Shown here in pieces: positions 9,263-19,343 of a stretch of DNA of 64,000 bases. How positions within the stretch are numbered: the stretch's first letter is position 1; every line of letters starts with the position of its first letter. A model generated the notes under the pieces. That model was not told the DNA's origin, made no database searches, and worked only from the letters and a program-made list of their open reading frames with translations. Both the position numbers and the translations under genes were made by a program. Source of the DNA: JACCTH01 sp050741915 (GTDB lineage: Bacteria; Actinomycetota; Acidimicrobiia; Spongiisociales; ZC4RG35); the NCBI GenBank assembly GCA_050741915.1, contig JBOGEX010000017.1, positions 10,575 to 74,574 of the forward strand, in the 5' to 3' direction.

Positions 9263-10539
9263 ACATCGGCGCCCTCGGCTGGATGATCGTGCTCCTACTT
9301 GCGAATGGCTTCTTCGTCGCCGCTGAGTTCGCATTTACCGCCGCCCGTCGTGAGGTGGTCGAAGGCCTTCCCGGACGGGGGGCCCGCGCGGCCGCCATGA
9401 CAATGAGGAATCTCTCCGACGCTCTGGCCGGGGCCCAGGTTGGAATCACCCTTGCCACCCTGCTCCTCGGCTTCGTCGCCGAGCCGGCGGTGGCCGGAAT
9501 CTTCGAAACTGCCCTGGGGTGGTTCCCGATTCCGTCCGGGCTGAGCCACACGATCGCCTTCATCATCGCCCTGCTGATCGTCGTGTTTCTCCACATGGTG
9601 ATCGGCGAGATGGCGCCAAAGAACATCGCTATCGCCACCCCCGAGCGATTGGCCGTTTGGCTCGGGGTTCCGTTTCGATGGTTCATGACCTTGTTCCGCC
9701 CTCTGATCGCCTCCCTTAACTGGGTGGCTAACGGTTTCCTGCGTATCTTCGGCGTCGAGCCACGCGACAAGCTGGAAACGACCCACACCGCCGAGGATCT
9801 GGCATCGGTCATTGCCGCCGGTCGCCAGGAAGGAGTCATCGAGGAGTTCGCCAGCAAGCTCTTGTCGGGGGCGATCCGTTTTTCGGAAAGGGATGCCTCA
9901 GAAGTGATGGTCCCGCGCCCCGACATCATCGCTCGTTCCCGCCAGGCCACCCCGGTCGAACTCGAGCAAGTGATCATCGACGAGGGCTTCTCTCGTATCC
10001 CGATCTATGGGGCCAATATCGACGATCTCATCGGGTTTGTTCATGCCAAGGACCTCCTGGCGATTCCTGACGAGCTCCAAGACCGGCCTATCGACCCGAA
10101 TCTGATTCGACCGGTCTTGGCGGTACCGGAATCCGCCTCGATTCGCCCGCTGCTGGGCGAGATGCAGCGCAGTGGAAGGCATCTGGCGCTGATCGTGGAC
10201 GAGCACGGTGGCACCGCCGGCTTGTTGACATTGGAAGACATCGCCGAGGAACTGGTAGGCGACATCCGCGACGAGTACGACGAAAGTGACCTCGAGAGCA
10301 GGCGCATCGGCGAGAGCGACTGGTTCTACGTACCGGGAGCGATCCGCCCCGACGAGCTGCGATCGCTCTCGGGAATCGTCGTTCCTCCAGGCGAGTACGA
10401 AACGCTGGGCGGATTTTTGATGGACCGCCTCGGTCGGATCCCGCGCCGCGGGGATCGGGTGGAGGAAGCGGGTTGGGTGATGAGAGTCCGCAGAATGGAC
10501 GGCCGCCGGGTCATCGAAGTCGAGCTGCTGAAACGCTGA
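9259..10539 (+). CDS. CNNM/CBS/CorC_HlyC membrane protein, second of a pair
   Basis: 426 residues with the same architecture as its upstream neighbour: CNNM membrane domain (MIVLLLANGFFVAAEFAFTA at the start), CBS pair around 200-320 (VPRPDIIARSR; LLTLEDIAEELVGDI), and a C-terminal CorC_HlyC domain (ETLGGFLMDRLGRIPRRGD). The ATGA overlap means the two are probably made together and may form a heteromer. Paired CNNM genes are common in actinobacteria. The gene ends at copy 1 of the TTCTTGCGTA palindrome. Confidence 0.9.
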   Translation: MNIGALGWMIVLLLANGFFVAAEFAFTAARREVVEGLPGRGARAAAMTMRNLSDALAGAQVGITLATLLLGFVAEPAVAGIFETALGWFPIPSGLSHTIAFIIALLIVVFLHMVIGEMAPKNIAIATPERLAVWLGVPFRWFMTLFRPLIASLNWVANGFLRIFGVEPRDKLETTHTAEDLASVIAAGRQEGVIEEFASKLLSGAIRFSERDASEVMVPRPDIIARSRQATPVELEQVIIDEGFSRIPIYGANIDDLIGFVHAKDLLAIPDELQDRPIDPNLIRPVLAVPESASIRPLLGEMQRSGRHLALIVDEHGGTAGLLTLEDIAEELVGDIRDEYDESDLESRRIGESDWFYVPGAIRPDELRSLSGIVVPPGEYETLGGFLMDRLGRIPRRGDRVEEAGWVMRVRRMDGRRVIEVELLKR

Positions 10540-10590
10540 CATTCTTGCGTAGGATCGCCCCCTTATCCCGGGCGTTGCTACGCAAGAATG
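10540..10590. repeat. TTCTTGCGTA palindrome, copy 1 (possible bidirectional terminator)
   Basis: Perfect 12-base arms CATTCTTGCGTA (10540-10551) and TACGCAAGAATG (10579-10590) enclose an inner GC-rich pair (CGCCC/GGGCG). It lies between convergent genes and supplies the last codons and TAG stop of the DUF559 gene (Ile-Leu-Ala-stop read on the minus strand). Copy 2, with a similar inner sequence and the same orientation, lies at 11530-11585. Confidence 0.75.
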
Positions 10591-11490
10591 CCCAAAGCCG
10601 CGCGTACCTGTTGCAGCACATATCCAGGCCGGTCCACGAGGTCCCAATAGGTGAACCGCAGGTAGCGCCAGTCGATCAGGCTGAGGTTGTTCCCCTGTTT
10701 TCGATCGGCTTGAAATCGATCCGAGTGGTATGCGAAGCCGTCGATGAAGATAGCTAGGCGCACGGCCGGATATCCGAAGTCGCATCGACAAATGAACCAG
10801 CCGTCGGCGGTCCTGATCTCGAGTTGCTGGACGGGCTCGGGAAGCATGCCGTCGCGCGAAATCCGTAGGTAGATGTCCTCGGCCCAGCTTTCCGTCACGT
10901 CAGACGGCGGAAGGTTGCGGAGTAGAGCCTTGGCGGGCCCGACTCCGGCGCGGCCTCGCTTGGCAACTCTGGTGACGACACTCCCGACGCTTTCGGCAGC
11001 AAGCAGCCCCAGTCTCCTACCGCGGTGGAAAACTTCAGGAACGGCCGACCGATACTGGGCCCCGACGTCGACCACGGTACGAGCTGGCGTCGTGATTGCG
11101 ATTCCCCTATTCAGGTCTTTGTCCTCAGGAACAAGATCTAGCGATTCGTGAACGATGAAATCTCGGTGTGTGCGGTCCCAGCGGCGAACCACGACGTCCA
11201 CCCGGCCACCCGAGGTATTGAGCATTCCCCACAAGGCCGCCGCCGTCATATGGGAGGCAGCTGCTCCGGGTCCACAGGAGAGGACCGCCACCGCAACGTC
11301 CTGCTCCCAAGTTATGAGGTGCAGCTCCGATGACAAGGGCCCGCGGGGCCGGTTGGTGGATTGATCCCTGGGCAATCCTTCGCTCAATTTGCCGAGCGGA
11401 TAGTCCGGCACGGAGAGCTTCGTCCCAACTCGCGACTCCGAATCTTCGTTTTGCGATCTCCACCAGACGCCCGTCGGCCCCGTCGATCAT
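10578..11490 (-). pseudogene. AbiEi-like/DUF559 endonuclease-fold protein, frameshifted
   Basis: The N-terminal part is read from about 11490 (MIDGADGRLVEIAKRRFG) with a helix-turn-helix like that of AbiEi-type antitoxins (LRAGLSARQIERRIAQGSIH). After APRALVIGAAPH, near 11305, the frame shifts by one base and continues as TWEQDVAVAVLSCGPGA to the end. The C-terminal ~100 residues are DUF559, a Vsr-like PD-(D/E)XK fold (RCDFGYPAVRLAIFIDGFAY). The usual glutamate of the IEVDG motif is Phe here, so the nuclease is probably inactive even without the frameshift. The gene is bracketed by two direct copies of the TTCTTGCGTA palindrome, and its stop codon lies inside one. An assembly error could explain the frameshift but not the lost glutamate. 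Confidence 0.75.
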
Positions 11491-11529
11491 CGAACTGTGA
11501 TATCGCGCCACGATGCCGACGTCTATCCC

Positions 11530-11585
11530 TTCGTTCTTGCGTACGATCGCGCCCCTAAACCCGGGGGCAAATACGCAAGAACGAA
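11530..11585. repeat. TTCTTGCGTA palindrome, copy 2
   Basis: Fourteen-base perfect arms at 11530-11543 (TTCGTTCTTGCGTA) and 11572-11585. The inner sequence (GATCGCGCCCC...CCCGGGGG) aligns with copy 1 in the same orientation, so the copies are homologous and not chance terminators. It lies between the start of the DUF559 gene and the leuB promoter. Confidence 0.75.
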
Positions 11586-11602
11586 AGGGCGGCGGGCAAC
11601 GG

Positions 11603-11608
11603 TAACTT
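11603..11608 (+). promoter_or_regulatory. Predicted -10 box of leaderless leuB
   Basis: TAACTT (TAnnnT) ends six bases before the leuB GTG, and there is no Shine-Dalgarno sequence, so the transcript probably begins at or next to the start codon. The same spacing recurs upstream of 18231, 21519, 23188, 25266 and 27385. Confidence 0.45.
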
Positions 11609-11614
11609 GCTCTT

Positions 11615-12670
11615 GTGGCATACCGGTTAGCGGTTATCGGGGGTGACGGCGTCGGTCCGGAAGTGACCGAGCAGTCTCTACAAGTTCTTGGTGCTGCCTC
11701 GCGGCGCTTCGACTTCCGCTTCGAGACCACGGATTACCAACTGGGCGGACGGCACTATCTGTCTACCGGTGAGGTGCTCCCCCAGTCGGTGGAGGACGAG
11801 CTTGCCTCTCACGACGCCATCCTGCTCGGAGCGGTGGGATGGCCCGAGGTCCCGCCGGGAGTGCTCGAACGGGGCTTGCTGCTCAAACTGCGCTTCGACT
11901 TCGATCTCTACGTCAACTTGCGACCCGTTCGCCTCTACCCGGGAGTGCCGAGCCCGATCGGCGGACTGGGACCCGAGCATTGCGACCTAGTGGTCGTGCG
12001 CGAGAACACCGAAGGTCTCTACTCCGGTGCGGGCGGCGTACTCCGCCGGGGCGGTCCCGACGAAGTGGCGATTGAGGAGTCGGTCAATACCCGCCTCGGA
12101 GTCGAGAGAGTGATCCGCTTCGCCCTCCATCTCGCCAGCAACCGGTCGGGGCATCTCACTCTTTGTCACAAGACGAACGTCCTTACCTACTCCGGTGACC
12201 TCTGGCAGCGAACTTGCACGGAAATCGCCCAGGAGTTCCCGGCGGTGAATGTCGACTACGTCCATGTCGACGCCGCCTGCCTCTACCTGGTATCAGATCC
12301 GGGGAGGTTTGACGTGATCGTCACCGACAATCTCTTCGGCGACATCATCACCGACCTGGGGGCAGCCATCCAGGGTGGCATGGGCCTGGCAGCCTCGGCC
12401 AACCTTAATCCGACCCGCAAGTTTCCGTCTATGTTCGAGCCGGTGCACGGGTCGGCGCCTGACATCGCCGGGAGAGGCTGGGCGAATCCGGTGGGATCGA
12501 TCCTTTCCCTTGCCCTTTGCCTGGACTATCTCGGCGAGTCGGAAGCCGCCAAAGCTGTCGAGGAAGCCGCGGTCACGGTGCTCGGAGATCTCAAGGCAAT
12601 GGCCGGGCCGGAGATGGGAATGACGACATCTGAGATCGGCGCCGCCATCGCTTCTCGGATTGGCGACTAG
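11615..12670 (+). CDS. leuB: 3-isopropylmalate dehydrogenase
   Basis: 351 residues from GTG 11615. It oxidatively decarboxylates 3-isopropylmalate with NAD+. Motifs of the isocitrate/isopropylmalate dehydrogenase family: GGDGVGPEV at the N-terminus, [13 protein letters not shown] near 125, the catalytic tyrosine/lysine region, and the metal-binding aspartates in [30 protein letters not shown] marks the nucleotide site. Tartrate dehydrogenase is a related alternative, but the leuA operon nearby favours LeuB. It overlaps the convergent tricorn gene by a few bases through a shared CTAG. Confidence 0.9.
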   Translation: MAYRLAVIGGDGVGPEVTEQSLQVLGAASRRFDFRFETTDYQLGGRHYLSTGEVLPQSVEDELASHDAILLGAVGWPEVPPGVLERGLLLKLRFDFDLYVNLRPVRLYPGVPSPIGGLGPEHCDLVVVRENTEGLYSGAGGVLRRGGPDEVAIEESVNTRLGVERVIRFALHLASNRSGHLTLCHKTNVLTYSGDLWQRTCTEIAQEFPAVNVDYVHVDAACLYLVSDPGRFDVIVTDNLFGDIITDLGAAIQGGMGLAASANLNPTRKFPSMFEPVHGSAPDIAGRGWANPVGSILSLALCLDYLGESEAAKAVEEAAVTVLGDLKAMAGPEMGMTTSEIGAAIASRIGD

Positions 12671-15600
12671 GAGAGCTGGGGGAAGTCGGGTGGTCGGGTG
12701 AGAGGCCGATCACCGAACTCGGGAGCGCCGGGCGCAGACTCGATCAACTTGAGCAGCTCTCGCAAGCCGACCTCGAGCTGGCGATCGAAGCCGGCGGCAT
12801 AGTCCTGGGGGCTGTTGACTACTTCCAGATCGGGAGTCGCCCCGAAGTTCTCCACGGCAAAACCGACATCGGTGAACCAGGTGTGGAACTCGGGCTGGGT
12901 GGTGACGGTTCCATCGACCAGTGATTGCTGGGGCCAGATCCCGACCACGCCGCCCCAGGTTCGAGTACCGATCAAAGGCCCTAAACCCTTCATCTTGAAG
13001 ACATGGGAGAAGATGTCGCCGTCGGAGCCGGCGTTCTCGTTGGTAAGACAGACCATCGGTCCCGCCGGAGCATCAGCGGGCATAGCCGAGGGATCACGCC
13101 AACGGGTGATCTGGTAGCCGACCCTCTCCCGAAGGAGACGCTCAAGGAGAAGTTGGCTGACGTTACCTCCGCGATTGAAACGCACATCGATCACCAGGCC
13201 CTGCCGATCCACCTCCGACTTCCAAGATCGGTGGAACTCCGAAAACCCGGCCGGTCCCATATCAGGGATGTGGATGTACCCGATCCTCCCCTCCGACCGG
13301 TCCGCCAGGTATTCCCGGTTCTTCCGCACCCAGTCCCGGTACCAAAGCCTCGTCTCATCGTTAAGGGGGTTAACTACTATGCGCCGCGGCTTGGCCCGCC
13401 CTCGCCGCACTGACAGGGTTACCGTCCGGCCACCTCTTTCCACCAAGCGGGCGGCCGGGGAAACCCGGTCGTCGACTGGGCGGTCGTCGATCGCCACGAT
13501 GCGATCGCCTTCCTTCACATCGACGCCTGGAGCCGCTAACGGGGAAAAAGCTTGTTGATCCCACGAATCACCTTCGGGGATGTGGGTGACCCTCCACCCA
13601 CTGCGCTCGAATTCCACTCGGGCGCCCAGGTGGCCCTGGGTCCACACCGGTGCGGGCCGATAGTCACCGCCCAGCTCGTAGGCATGCGAAGTCCCCAACT
13701 CGCCTTGCATCTCCCAGAGGAGATCGGAGAACTCAGCCCGGCTTCCCACCCGGTCAACGAGATCTCGATAGCGATCGTGGATGGCCGGCCAATCCACGCC
13801 CCCCATCGTTTCCCACCAGTAATGATCTCGTTGCAGACGCCACGCCTCGGAGAACATCTGCTTCCACTCCGCCCCCGGAACCACCTCGACCCGTAACCGA
13901 TCGAGGTCCACAAAACCGGTCTCCCGCCCGACTCGTTCGTTCCCCGATTTGTCGTCCTTCCAGCCAATCGGGACCACGCGCAAGGTCTTTTTGTTCCGAT
14001 AGGCCAGAACCCTTCCGTCCCGTGACACCGCGAAACCGCTCACTCCTTCGGCGACTGTTTCTGTCTTGTCGCTGCCGAAGTCCCAGACATCGAGCCGGGC
14101 TCCTGGCGGTCCATCCTCTTCGCCAAAGTTGGCCGCCCGCTCGAGGGGATGGACCAGAAAGAAGGCCCGGCCCCGTGCCATGGCGATGCGGCTGTAGACC
14201 GCCGGTGGAGTCGGGAAGGCGACGATCCTTTCCTCGAGCCCGTCGAAGTCGATCTTGGTGGCGGCGGGTTTAGGGGAAGGTGGCGGGGGTGGCTCAGTGG
14301 CGGCGGGATCGGCCGGCGCCTCGGGGGGTTTAGGAGGTCCCCCTTCGAGCGGCGCTCCGGGTGCCCGGGGGCTGCGCTGGCTCAGCGAGAACGGAGAAGG
14401 ATTCTCCGAGGAGAGCGGTACCAGCATCAGCATGACGCCGCGAGGAAACCCGTAGTCGTGGAAATGAGAATCGGGGATGGGCTCGAACGCCCGAACGGAT
14501 AGGAACGCCAGATACTTTCCCTCCGGGTCGAAGCTGGGGCTCCAATCCTCGAACTGAGCATCGCCCAGAACCTGGGTTTGACGGCTGCCAACCTCGTAGA
14601 TACAGATATTGGAAGTCGTCCGACTGGTGGCCGCTCCGAACGCGAGAAAGGCACCGTCGGGCGACCAGCTCACCCCTGCGATCCATCCGTGCGGGCTGCG
14701 ATGAACCGCTCGACCGCGGCCACTTTGCGGGTTGACCAAGAGGAGCTCGTGCCGGTGATTGGTGACGGCCACCTCATCGCGGTTGGTCGGTGAAGGGTGC
14801 ACTGACCGCACCCTGCCGAGATCGACTCGCCGTGACCGGCGACGCCCGCCATCGGCGGGGTCAGACACCACCAGGAGCTCATCCTCGCCCGACTCATCGG
14901 AAACCATCGCCAGCGACTTTCCGTCGGCCAGCCACTCGGGGAGGCGCTGGCGAGCCTCTGAGACGAGCCCGTATCGAATGGGTGAGCCTTCCCACAACGG
15001 CATCGAGTAGACGCCGCCTCTCACCACGGCGGCGACACTGTGGCCCTCGGGGTGGAGAGTGAACGATTCCAGGTTGCGAGGAGTGACCGGAACGAAGCGA
15101 CGGTTGCGCTGCGGGCGAGCCGACGGCAAGTTGACGTCGATTCGTGTGCTCTCGTCTCGCCGAGGATCGAATATCCAAAGGTCGGCCCCGCAGTGGTAAA
15201 CGATGCGGCGCCCGTCACTCGACGGGAAACGGACGTAGAAGTCGTCGTGATGGGTGTGGCGCCGAAGACCGGCGCCCGTGGGAGACACGGAGTAGATGTT
15301 TCCCACTCCCTCATGGTCAGACAGGAAGTAGATCCGTCTTCCGATCCACATCGGATCGGCCAAGTTGCCGCCAGGATCGATCAGCGTTGCGAAATCGCCC
15401 CCACCCCTACGATCGACCCAAACGCTCCCGGCCCGTCCTCCCCGATAACGCTTCCACCGGGCCGGATCGAAGCTATTGCGAGCGATGACCACGCCGGGTC
15501 CACCTCTCTCAAAAGAGATCCCACGGGTCGGTCCCCAACCGACTGCCTCGGGACCAGAGCCTTCGAGGGGAATTCGCCAGAGGTGGCCCCATCCTTCGAA

Positions 15601-15924
15601 GGGCTGTTGGTAATCGGTCGAGACCAGGACCGCTTCGCCGTCCGGGGTCCAGGAGAGCACCTGGGTGTTGGCACCCAGGTATGAGATGCGTCGGGAGCTT
15701 CCCCCGGAGGCGGGCATGACATAGACATCGAGACGACCCTCATCCCGGCCGACGAAGGCAATCTGGCTTCCGTCGGGCGAGAACCGCGGATTGGTCTCGG
15801 TGCCAGGGTTGGCCGTCAATCGAAGGGCGTCGCCACCATCGGCAGACACCATCCAGAGATCGTCCTCAGCTACAAAGACGATGTGCTCCTGAAAAATTGT
15901 CGGATGCCGGTAGTAACCGATCAT
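12667..15924 (-). CDS. Tricorn protease (S41 family)
   Basis: 1085 residues, the length of archaeal and actinobacterial tricorn proteases, which degrade peptides released by the proteasome. The N-terminal half is two beta-propellers with repeated blades ([23 protein letters not shown]). A Pro-rich linker lies at ~535-575, then the C1 domain, a PDZ domain ([16 protein letters not shown]) and the S41 core. Catalytic positions are visible: TSHAYE (His), NAGSDGD (Ser-Asp) and the GTRTWGG loop, with a downstream Glu near QPEFHTWF. It has no signal peptide, so it is cytoplasmic. It is the last gene of a three-gene leftward operon, 13 bases after the hydrolase. Confidence 0.93.
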   Translation of the reverse strand: MIGYYRHPTIFQEHIVFVAEDDLWMVSADGGDALRLTANPGTETNPRFSPDGSQIAFVGRDEGRLDVYVMPASGGSSRRISYLGANTQVLSWTPDGEAVLVSTDYQQPFEGWGHLWRIPLEGSGPEAVGWGPTRGISFERGGPGVVIARNSFDPARWKRYRGGRAGSVWVDRRGGGDFATLIDPGGNLADPMWIGRRIYFLSDHEGVGNIYSVSPTGAGLRRHTHHDDFYVRFPSSDGRRIVYHCGADLWIFDPRRDESTRIDVNLPSARPQRNRRFVPVTPRNLESFTLHPEGHSVAAVVRGGVYSMPLWEGSPIRYGLVSEARQRLPEWLADGKSLAMVSDESGEDELLVVSDPADGGRRRSRRVDLGRVRSVHPSPTNRDEVAVTNHRHELLLVNPQSGRGRAVHRSPHGWIAGVSWSPDGAFLAFGAATSRTTSNICIYEVGSRQTQVLGDAQFEDWSPSFDPEGKYLAFLSVRAFEPIPDSHFHDYGFPRGVMLMLVPLSSENPSPFSLSQRSPRAPGAPLEGGPPKPPEAPADPAATEPPPPPSPKPAATKIDFDGLEERIVAFPTPPAVYSRIAMARGRAFFLVHPLERAANFGEEDGPPGARLDVWDFGSDKTETVAEGVSGFAVSRDGRVLAYRNKKTLRVVPIGWKDDKSGNERVGRETGFVDLDRLRVEVVPGAEWKQMFSEAWRLQRDHYWWETMGGVDWPAIHDRYRDLVDRVGSRAEFSDLLWEMQGELGTSHAYELGGDYRPAPVWTQGHLGARVEFERSGWRVTHIPEGDSWDQQAFSPLAAPGVDVKEGDRIVAIDDRPVDDRVSPAARLVERGGRTVTLSVRRGRAKPRRIVVNPLNDETRLWYRDWVRKNREYLADRSEGRIGYIHIPDMGPAGFSEFHRSWKSEVDRQGLVIDVRFNRGGNVSQLLLERLLRERVGYQITRWRDPSAMPADAPAGPMVCLTNENAGSDGDIFSHVFKMKGLGPLIGTRTWGGVVGIWPQQSLVDGTVTTQPEFHTWFTDVGFAVENFGATPDLEVVNSPQDYAAGFDRQLEVGLRELLKLIESAPGAPEFGDRPLTRPPDFPQLS

Positions 15925-15937
15925 GCTCGGCGACCAG

Positions 15938-17086
15938 TCAAGTTGCCAGCATGTCGGAGAGAAAGTCGGTCACGGCTCGTTCGTACGGCTGAGGCCCCAC
16001 GTTCCACCCACGGACATGGCCAGCGCCTGGAACGATGAAGAGTCTGACCAGGTCAGGGCGGGCGGCCGCCAAGTCCTCTGAGACTCGAAAGGGAACGGTC
16101 TGGTCGTCGGTGCCATGGATGACGAGCATCGGCACCGAAAGCAGGCTCGCCTCCGGCAGGTAGTCGGTCGCCGCCCAGTCGATTCCGAAGCGCACCGAGG
16201 CCATTCGCTTGGCCGTCCACACCAAGCTCCCGGGCAACGGAAGGGGAATCACAGGGAGCCGACGTTGGCTGGCACCGAGGTCGACCGTCTGCTCGAAATC
16301 GACGTTGGGACTGTCGAGGACCAGCGCGACCACTGGACTGTCGGCAGTCTTCTGGAGATAAGAGAGGATGTGAGCCGCCCCAGTCGAGTAACCGGCGAGC
16401 ACTACCCCGGTGGCGTTTTGCGTCGCCGCGAAGTCGACCGCGGCCGCGATGTCCTCCCATTCCGTCGCCCCGAATCGGTAGTACCCGGAAGGGTCGGCGG
16501 GCTCACCATCGTCATTGCGATAGTCGATCACCAGTTGCGGAAATCCGGCAGTTGCCAGAGGCTTGATGAGCCGCAAGGCCTCCCTCTTGCTGGCGCCGAG
16601 GCCGTGCACATGGATGACCCAGGTATCGCCAGGTGCCAGGATCCGCCACGCTTTCATCGGACCGAGCGAAGTCGGGTAATCGATCTCGGTGAAGTCGATT
16701 CCAAATGCCTGGGAGGGATCGCCAAAAAACGCATTTCCATCGATGATTGCAACGTCTCCCGGCCTGGGGGCGACGCCGCCCTGGCGTTGCAGGTTCCTCA
16801 CCACCGATCCATCCTCAGCGGGGGTGTGGCCCGGGCCGAGTTGACCGTAGCCGGTGCCCCAATCGAGGCCCACCACGCCATTGGCCGTCAATTCGGGCTC
16901 GAAGCCCGGAATTGCTGCGAGACGCACTGTCCCTTCCCCGACCTCGACAATGGTGACGTCATTCGTAGGTGGTTCGTGATCCGGCTGGAGGGCATCTTTG
17001 CGGAGCTGATCGGCGAAGTACCAACCACCGCCGAGATGAAAGATGGCAAGGGCGCCGATGACCGCAAATACTGTCTTCTTCATCAC
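15938..17086 (-). CDS. Membrane-anchored alpha/beta hydrolase
   Basis: 382 residues. An N-terminal hydrophobic segment (KKTVFAVIGALAIFHLGGGW) with no clear cleavage site suggests a membrane anchor with the catalytic domain outside. The alpha/beta hydrolase triad is visible: nucleophile GYSTGA near 230, aspartate in VIHGTDDQTVPF, and histidine in VPGAGHVRGW. HVHGLGASKREA supplies the oxyanion hole. The substrate cannot be inferred. It lies between the stress-protein-like gene (9-base gap) and tricorn (13-base gap), so the three probably form one transcript. Confidence 0.8.
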   Translation of the reverse strand: MMKKTVFAVIGALAIFHLGGGWYFADQLRKDALQPDHEPPTNDVTIVEVGEGTVRLAAIPGFEPELTANGVVGLDWGTGYGQLGPGHTPAEDGSVVRNLQRQGGVAPRPGDVAIIDGNAFFGDPSQAFGIDFTEIDYPTSLGPMKAWRILAPGDTWVIHVHGLGASKREALRLIKPLATAGFPQLVIDYRNDDGEPADPSGYYRFGATEWEDIAAAVDFAATQNATGVVLAGYSTGAAHILSYLQKTADSPVVALVLDSPNVDFEQTVDLGASQRRLPVIPLPLPGSLVWTAKRMASVRFGIDWAATDYLPEASLLSVPMLVIHGTDDQTVPFRVSEDLAAARPDLVRLFIVPGAGHVRGWNVGPQPYERAVTDFLSDMLAT

Positions 17087-17095
17087 TGCCAGGTG

Positions 17096-17983
17096 CTACT
17101 GCCTGTACGTTCCGATCAGCTTTCCATCGGCATCGATAACCGGCCATGGACCCACAAATGTCGATTGGTGGCCCTGGTCGAGGCCCGAGCTTGAGACCGA
17201 GCTGGCCGCCTCTACCAAGGACATTGTCGCGGTGACCGAGATCGGCTCCTCCATGATGTTGGCAATCGGAGCGTCTGCCGCGGCCGACAGGAGGCGGGAG
17301 CGATCGACCACTCCGACCAGCCTCCCGCCTTCGACGACGGCGACGCGCTCGTCCTGGTAGAGCCGCAGTCCGTCACCGGCGAGATGAAGCGGAGCGACGA
17401 ACACCGGGTCGTCCATCACCTGAAAAACCCGCGGTGGCGCGGCCCGCACGACGAGTGCCCCAGCCTGGGCCCTGGCACGGAGCCGGGCACCGGGACCAAA
17501 GACCAGGCGAGAGAGAATCGAGCCACCGGCCTCGCCGAGCACGAGCAACGCCCCCGAGGGGAGAGCCTTGACAAACTCCGTGAGATCCGTGGCCTGCACC
17601 GAGAGCTGCTTGGCATGAGGAACCAGTTCGCCGAGGCGAGCAACCAATGACTCTGCTTCTTCCTCGGCTTCCTTCTCGCTATAAGCGGTGGCGATGTGCA
17701 CGTCCACATTCATCCGCCGGGCCAGGTGGTCCGACAACTGGACGTTGAATTGCGAATGTGGTCCCCCGGCGATGGCGGCCACGATCGCCGTCACCTCGCC
17801 CGCCTCGAAGTCAAGGGGAGAGACGACATTCACTAGCGAGAATCCGCCGGGAGGCTTGCGAGTGACGAGGACATCTGCCCGAGCGTCGATGCAGGCATCG
17901 TCGAGGTCGCCTGTCACTCGCGTGGCTTGCGGGGTCAAGAGCTCTGCCAATTCGCTGCATCCCTTGCCACGGGTGTAGACCAC
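17096..17983 (-). CDS. Universal-stress-like protein with a degenerate C-terminal CBS-like region
   Basis: 295 residues from GTG 17983. Coding-like sequence continues in frame upstream (IWPIDPQASVPAIAGRDPR) to a CTG at 18043, which may be the real start. The middle (FSLVNVVSPLDFE ... ALLVLGEAGGS) resembles UspA-like alpha/beta folds. The C-terminal ~90 residues (MDDPVFVAPLHLAGDGLRLY ... GRLVGVVDRSRLL) look like a CBS pair. Such fusions may bind adenine nucleotides, but the ligand is unknown. First gene of the operon with the hydrolase and tricorn. Confidence 0.6.
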   Translation of the reverse strand: MVYTRGKGCSELAELLTPQATRVTGDLDDACIDARADVLVTRKPPGGFSLVNVVSPLDFEAGEVTAIVAAIAGGPHSQFNVQLSDHLARRMNVDVHIATAYSEKEAEEEAESLVARLGELVPHAKQLSVQATDLTEFVKALPSGALLVLGEAGGSILSRLVFGPGARLRARAQAGALVVRAAPPRVFQVMDDPVFVAPLHLAGDGLRLYQDERVAVVEGGRLVGVVDRSRLLSAAADAPIANIMEEPISVTATMSLVEAASSVSSSGLDQGHQSTFVGPWPVIDADGKLIGTYRQ

Positions 17984-18113
17984 TCGAGGGTCGCGGCCCG
18001 CAATCGCCGGGACCGAGGCTTGGGGGTCAATCGGCCAGATCAGGGCATCCCGTCATGGACGGTCAGTGTGCCATAAGGGACCGACATAAACAGGGAGGCG
18101 CCATGGCGCCACC

Positions 18114-18190
18114 GAAATTCGGTGCACCACGACCACCTCTATCGAAATTTGGCACACCACGACCAACAGTTGGTCGCCCTGCAACGAATT
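18114..18190 (+). repeat. Dispersed intergenic repeat A, copy 2
   Basis: Two direct units (18114-18136 and 18144-18166, core GAAATTYGGYRCACCACGACCA) with the same 30-base spacing as the copy at 7025, and one inverted unit at 18170-18190. The orientation matches copy 1. It lies in the gap between divergent genes, just upstream of the pntAA promoter. Confidence 0.7.
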
Positions 18191-18230
18191 ACGTTCTTCC
18201 GTCTTCAGTCTTGTCTTTAGGCTTCTGGGC

Positions 18231-19343
18231 GTGAAGATCGGTGTTCTGCGCGAGACCCAGGCCGGGGAGCGGCGGGTTTCCCTCACGCCTCCTATGGTGC
18301 GGAGGCTGACCAAGGCAGGGCATCTCGTCTTGGTCGAAACGGGCGCCGGACAAAGTGCAGGGCTCGCGGACGAGAGCTATGTCGCCGAAGGCGCAGAGAT
18401 CGTCTCCCGTTCCGGGGTGTTGGCAGCCGATCTGGTCACTGTGGTGAACGCGCCGCTCGACAAGTCGCTGCAGGACACAACCGTTCTCGGCCTGCTACGA
18501 CCACTCGATGAGCCGGCATTGATGGCCTCGTACGCAGATCGCCAGATCACCGCCCTCGCCTTTGAGCTGGTACCCCGTACGACGAGGGCGCAGGCAATGG
18601 ATGCCCTCTCCTCGCAGGCCACGGTTTCGGGGTACCAGGCGGCCCTCGAGGGGGCGATGGCGTGCGATCGATTTTTTCCCATGCTGACTACTGCGGCGGG
18701 AACCATCCCGCCCGCCCGGGCCTTGATCCTTGGAGCAGGAGTCGCTGGTCTGCAGGCAATCGCGACGTGTCGGCGGCTGGGGGCTGTCGTGTCCGCCTTC
18801 GATGTGCGTGCTGCAGCCGCCGAGCAAGTGCGAAGTTTGGGGGCGACGTTTGTCGCGGTCGAGATGGATCCCCAGGACGCCGCCAGCAACGGTGGCTACG
18901 CCCGTCAGCTCGAGACCGACGCCGAAGAGCGGGTCTTGGCCGGTCTGGCCACCCCGGTGGCGGGAGCCGATGTCGTTATTGCCACGGCCGCCATCCCTGG
19001 CAGGCCCGCTCCCCGCCTTATCACGGCGGCCATGGTCGAGGCGATGAGACCCGGATCCGTCATCGTCGACGTTGCTGCTGCAACCGGTGGGAACTGCGGA
19101 CTCACCCAACCGGGCGCAGCAATCGATCACAATGGGGTTCACATTCTCGGTTTCACGGATCTCTCTTCGCGCAAGCCCTTCGATGCCAGCCAGATGTACG
19201 CCCGTAACGTCGTCGCCCTCATCGAAATTCTTGGCGAGGACGGAAGCCTCGACCTCTCCGACGGCATTCTCGACCAAGTCACAGTCACCTATCGGGGCGA
19301 CGTTCGGCTCGTGCGCATCCGCGACCTCGTTGCCGGGGGTTGA
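18231..19343 (+). CDS. NAD(P) transhydrogenase alpha-1-like (PntAA / alanine dehydrogenase superfamily)
   Basis: 370 residues from GTG 18231. A TAGGCT box ends seven bases upstream, suggesting a leaderless transcript. The N-terminal catalytic domain (MKIGVLRETQAGERRVSLTP) and Rossmann domain (ALILGAGVAGLQAIATCRRL ... SAFDVR) are those of the NAD(H)-binding domain I of transhydrogenase. PMLTTAAGTIPPA and GGNCGLT also favour PntAA over alanine dehydrogenase. The membrane subunits pntAB and pntB that normally follow are absent. The next gene is a nitroreductase, overlapped by four bases. Its role without partners is unclear unless they lie elsewhere. Confidence 0.8.
   Translation: MKIGVLRETQAGERRVSLTPPMVRRLTKAGHLVLVETGAGQSAGLADESYVAEGAEIVSRSGVLAADLVTVVNAPLDKSLQDTTVLGLLRPLDEPALMASYADRQITALAFELVPRTTRAQAMDALSSQATVSGYQAALEGAMACDRFFPMLTTAAGTIPPARALILGAGVAGLQAIATCRRLGAVVSAFDVRAAAAEQVRSLGATFVAVEMDPQDAASNGGYARQLETDAEERVLAGLATPVAGADVVIATAAIPGRPAPRLITAAMVEAMRPGSVIVDVAAATGGNCGLTQPGAAIDHNGVHILGFTDLSSRKPFDASQMYARNVVALIEILGEDGSLDLSDGILDQVTVTYRGDVRLVRIRDLVAGG

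Noticed and set aside
10540..11585. REP/RAYT-type transposon
   Set aside because: The enclosed gene has DUF559 and AbiEi-like features, not the HUH tyrosine transposase of RAYTs. The resemblance is in layout only.
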